Assembly (NCBI RefSeq): GCF_012030425.1 | Contig: NZ_JAAUVN010000007.1 | Span: forward strand, 124,001 to 188,000 | Length of the DNA: 64,000 nucleotides | Direction of reading: 5' to 3' | From: Sphingobacterium sp. B16(2022) | GTDB taxonomy: Bacteria > Bacteroidota > Bacteroidia > Sphingobacteriales > Sphingobacteriaceae | In this document: positions 62,180 through 64,000 of the stretch, piece by piece | Layout: each line of letters starts with the position of its first letter | Position numbering within the stretch: the stretch's first letter is position 1 | Position numbers and translations under genes: made by a program | Notes under the pieces: model-generated | Seen by the model: only the letters and a program-made list of their open reading frames with translations | What the model was told of the DNA's origin: nothing | The model's database searches: none

Positions 62180-64000
62180 ATGATAAAAAATTGCTTATTG
62201 CAAATGCGTAATGGCTACATTGTGCATTTTAGATTCATTATACGGATGAAACTAACCTTGATTATGAGTGCATTTGTCGTAATGAATGTTTCGGCTAATG
62301 TTTATTCCCAACAAAAAGTATCGCTTGATGTCCAAAAAACAAAATTGAGCAGAGTACTTAAAATGATTGAAGAAAAAAGTGACTATTACTTCGTCTATGG
62401 CTCAAGTAACGACAATCTGAATAAGGAGGTTTCCATGCAGATTGAGAATGGACGAGTTACGGATATTTTAGCCAAATTATTTAATAAGACTGGCCTTACA
62501 TATAGTATCTCAAACGAGGGTTTGGTGGTTGTCAGCCAGCAACAGAATAAAGTTTATGAAGGTATTGTAACAGATGAAAAAGGCAACCCACTCGTGGGAG
62601 CTACAGTTCGTGTTAAAGGTTCTGCAGTCGCAAGAGCTACTGACTTAAACGGTAAGTTCTCCATTAACGCACTGACGGGAAATACACTTGTCATTTCATT
62701 TGCTGGTTATAATTCAGAGGAGCCGGTTCTGGGTAATGATACTTCTATTAAAATCGTTTTGACGGAAGATAATCGTATGCTGAATGAAGTTGTTGTGACT
62801 GCGTTGGGTATGAAAAAAGAGAAACGCTCTTTAGGTTATTCGGTTACTCAGGTTCAAGGTGAATCGTTGACGCAAGCGCGTGAAAATAATGTTGTAAATG
62901 CCTTAGTTGGGAAGGTTGCTGGTTTGGATATCGGTAGTACTTCTGGGGGAGCGGGAGCTGCGACGAATGTAACGATTCGTGGTATTTCCAGTATAAGTCA
63001 GACGAATCAACCGTTATATGTTATTAATGGTATTCCCATGGAAAATAAACCTGTAGGTGTTGGAAATGCCAATTCAAAAGGTAATTCTGGAAGCCAGTGG
63101 GACAATGCACCCGATTTAGGGGACGCGATCAGTAATATTAACCCAGATGATATTGAAAGTATTTCCGTATTAAAAGGAGCTGCGGCTTCAGCATTGTATG
63201 GTGCACGTGCTAAAGCAGGTGTAATTTTGATCACAACTAAATCTGGAAAAGGTAATTCAATTGATTTCAATAGTAACTTTGTTGGAGAACAAATAATTGA
63301 CCAAACTGATTGGCAAACAATCTATGGGCAAGGGGCTAGTGGTGTAAAACCAAATAGTCAAAAAGCAGCAGCTCAAGTCGGTAGTTCCAGTTGGGGAGCA
63401 AAATTAGATGGTACACCTGTTGTTCAATTTGATGGTAAAGAAAGACCATATTCTTTACAAAAGGGGAATTTAGATCGTTTTTATAGATCAGGTAGTACTT
63501 GGACCAATACGCTTGCTCTAAACAAGAGCTTCGATGGTGGCTCGATCCGTTTATCAGCATCTGATGTTAAAAATAAATCGGTAGTTCCTAATTCTGGTTT
63601 AGATAGGCAGTCATTTAATCTGGCAGGTATGTTTGAGCCGATCAAAAGGTTGACGATTGACGCTCGTGTTAATTTGATCTATGAGCAGGTGAAAAATAGA
63701 CCCATGCTTTCGGACGGTGCAGGGAATGCTAATTTTAATGCAATGTTTATTCCAACAAGTGTCAATGTAGATGACTTAAAACCGTGGAAAGATGAGCATG
63801 GTAATGAGGTTGCGTTCAATACAGGAAATGTATATGCTACTAATCCATGGTTTGCCGCTTATGAATTTCAAAATAATACAAAGCGTGATCGCTCAATAAG
63901 TTCAATAGCCGCAAAATATACGTTTATTAATGGCTTATTTATCCAAGGACGCGCAGGTAGGGATGGCTATAACGATCAATATACAAATGTATTGCCTACA
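62180..64000 (+). CDS. STN-domain SusC/FecA-type TonB-linked receptor, truncated by window end
   Basis: A frame open from ATG at 62180 to the window end (607 codons). The likely signal peptide begins at the second in-frame ATG 62246 (MKLTLIMSAFVVMNVSANVYS), so the true start may be either. A STN (secretin/TonB N-terminal) domain at about 45-110 (KVSLDVQKTKLSRVLKMIEE, then LTYSISNEGLVVVSQQ), CarboxypepD_reg-like domain (GIVTDEKGNPLVGATVRVKG), TonB-box region LNEVVVTALGMKKEKRSLGYS and plug (YVINGIPMENKPVG, then LKGAAASALYGARAKAGVILITTK) follow, and then the barrel begins. With the preceding sigma and FecR genes it forms a trans-envelope signalling unit. The C-terminal part and any SusD lie beyond the window. 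Confidence 0.92.
   Translation, partial: MIKNCLLQMRNGYIVHFRFIIRMKLTLIMSAFVVMNVSANVYSQQKVSLDVQKTKLSRVLKMIEEKSDYYFVYGSSNDNLNKEVSMQIENGRVTDILAKLFNKTGLTYSISNEGLVVVSQQQNKVYEGIVTDEKGNPLVGATVRVKGSAVARATDLNGKFSINALTGNTLVISFAGYNSEEPVLGNDTSIKIVLTEDNRMLNEVVVTALGMKKEKRSLGYSVTQVQGESLTQARENNVVNALVGKVAGLDIGSTSGGAGAATNVTIRGISSISQTNQPLYVINGIPMENKPVGVGNANSKGNSGSQWDNAPDLGDAISNINPDDIESISVLKGAAASALYGARAKAGVILITTKSGKGNSIDFNSNFVGEQIIDQTDWQTIYGQGASGVKPNSQKAAAQVGSSSWGAKLDGTPVVQFDGKERPYSLQKGNLDRFYRSGSTWTNTLALNKSFDGGSIRLSASDVKNKSVVPNSGLDRQSFNLAGMFEPIKRLTIDARVNLIYEQVKNRPMLSDGAGNANFNAMFIPTSVNVDDLKPWKDEHGNEVAFNTGNVYATNPWFAAYEFQNNTKRDRSISSIAAKYTFINGLFIQGRAGRDGYNDQYTNVLPT

Overview
The window is AT-rich DNA of a Bacteroidota bacterium, most likely a Sphingobacteriaceae (Sphingobacterium-like) chromosome. 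This rests on six SusC/RagA TonB-dependent receptors (one cut by the window end), five SusD lipoproteins, a FecI/FecR/STN-receptor surface-signalling unit, DUF6520/MauE, DUF5690, and promoters of the Bacteroidota sigma-AB type (TTTG-N19-TAxxTTTG). No rRNA, tRNA or CRISPR array was recognised. Genus assignment is inference.

Layout. (1) 0.1-13.7 kb is a housekeeping block: MscS channel, nucleoside permease, bifunctional nuclease, EtfB-EtfA, TPR protein, NlpE-like lipoprotein, cysteine desulfurase, Lnt, PH/SHOCT protein, RsmI, aldo/keto reductase and SerS. Most genes are on the minus strand and are separated by clean hairpin terminators. (2) 14.2-25.5 kb holds two SusC/SusD pairs, convergent around a secreted endonuclease/exonuclease/phosphatase-fold enzyme. 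The second receptor has a six-copy GTTA tetranucleotide repeat in its leader. (3) 26.0-37.7 kb is an accessory island: a fused nucleotidyltransferase-HEPN protein, an XRE regulator facing a perfect 22-bp palindrome overlapping a promoter, 2 kb of DNA dense in inverted repeats, a TlpA-SusC-SusD operon, then DUF6520, MauE and an AraC regulator on the minus strand. (4) 37.7-39.8 kb is mostly non-coding, with an orphan plus-strand terminator, tandem operator-like repeats and a frameshifted small gene. (5) 39.8-56.4 kb contains two SusC/SusD pairs whose receptors share almost the same signal peptide and N-terminal domain. The second pair is followed by an aspartyl protease, an alkaline-phosphatase-superfamily hydrolase, a GH16 glycosidase and a metallophosphoesterase/PQQ-repeat protein. 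(6) 56.8-60.1 kb has a cupin-XRE regulator, a DUF5690 transporter-like protein and a TIGR03364-type FAD oxidoreductase, possibly handling an aminophosphonate. (7) 60.3-64.0 kb is an ECF sigma factor, FecR anti-sigma factor and STN-domain SusC that runs off the end.

The most unusual region is 27.2-29.35 kb. A sigma-AB-like promoter, overlapped by a palindrome next to a divergent XRE gene, reads into a long tract where inverted-repeat words recur in the order X-Y-X'-Y' (interleaved, so pseudoknots or mutually exclusive hairpins). There is also a 128-nt nested hairpin, and a frame open for 437 codons upstream of the plausible TlpA start. Just before and within the TlpA signal peptide, two copies of a ten-codon segment differ only by synonymous changes, one pair of which compensates in a hairpin stem. 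A further X-Y-X'-Y' set lies at 37.8 kb, upstream of the orphan terminator. All structure claims come from reading the sequence by eye; no folding or homology search was run.
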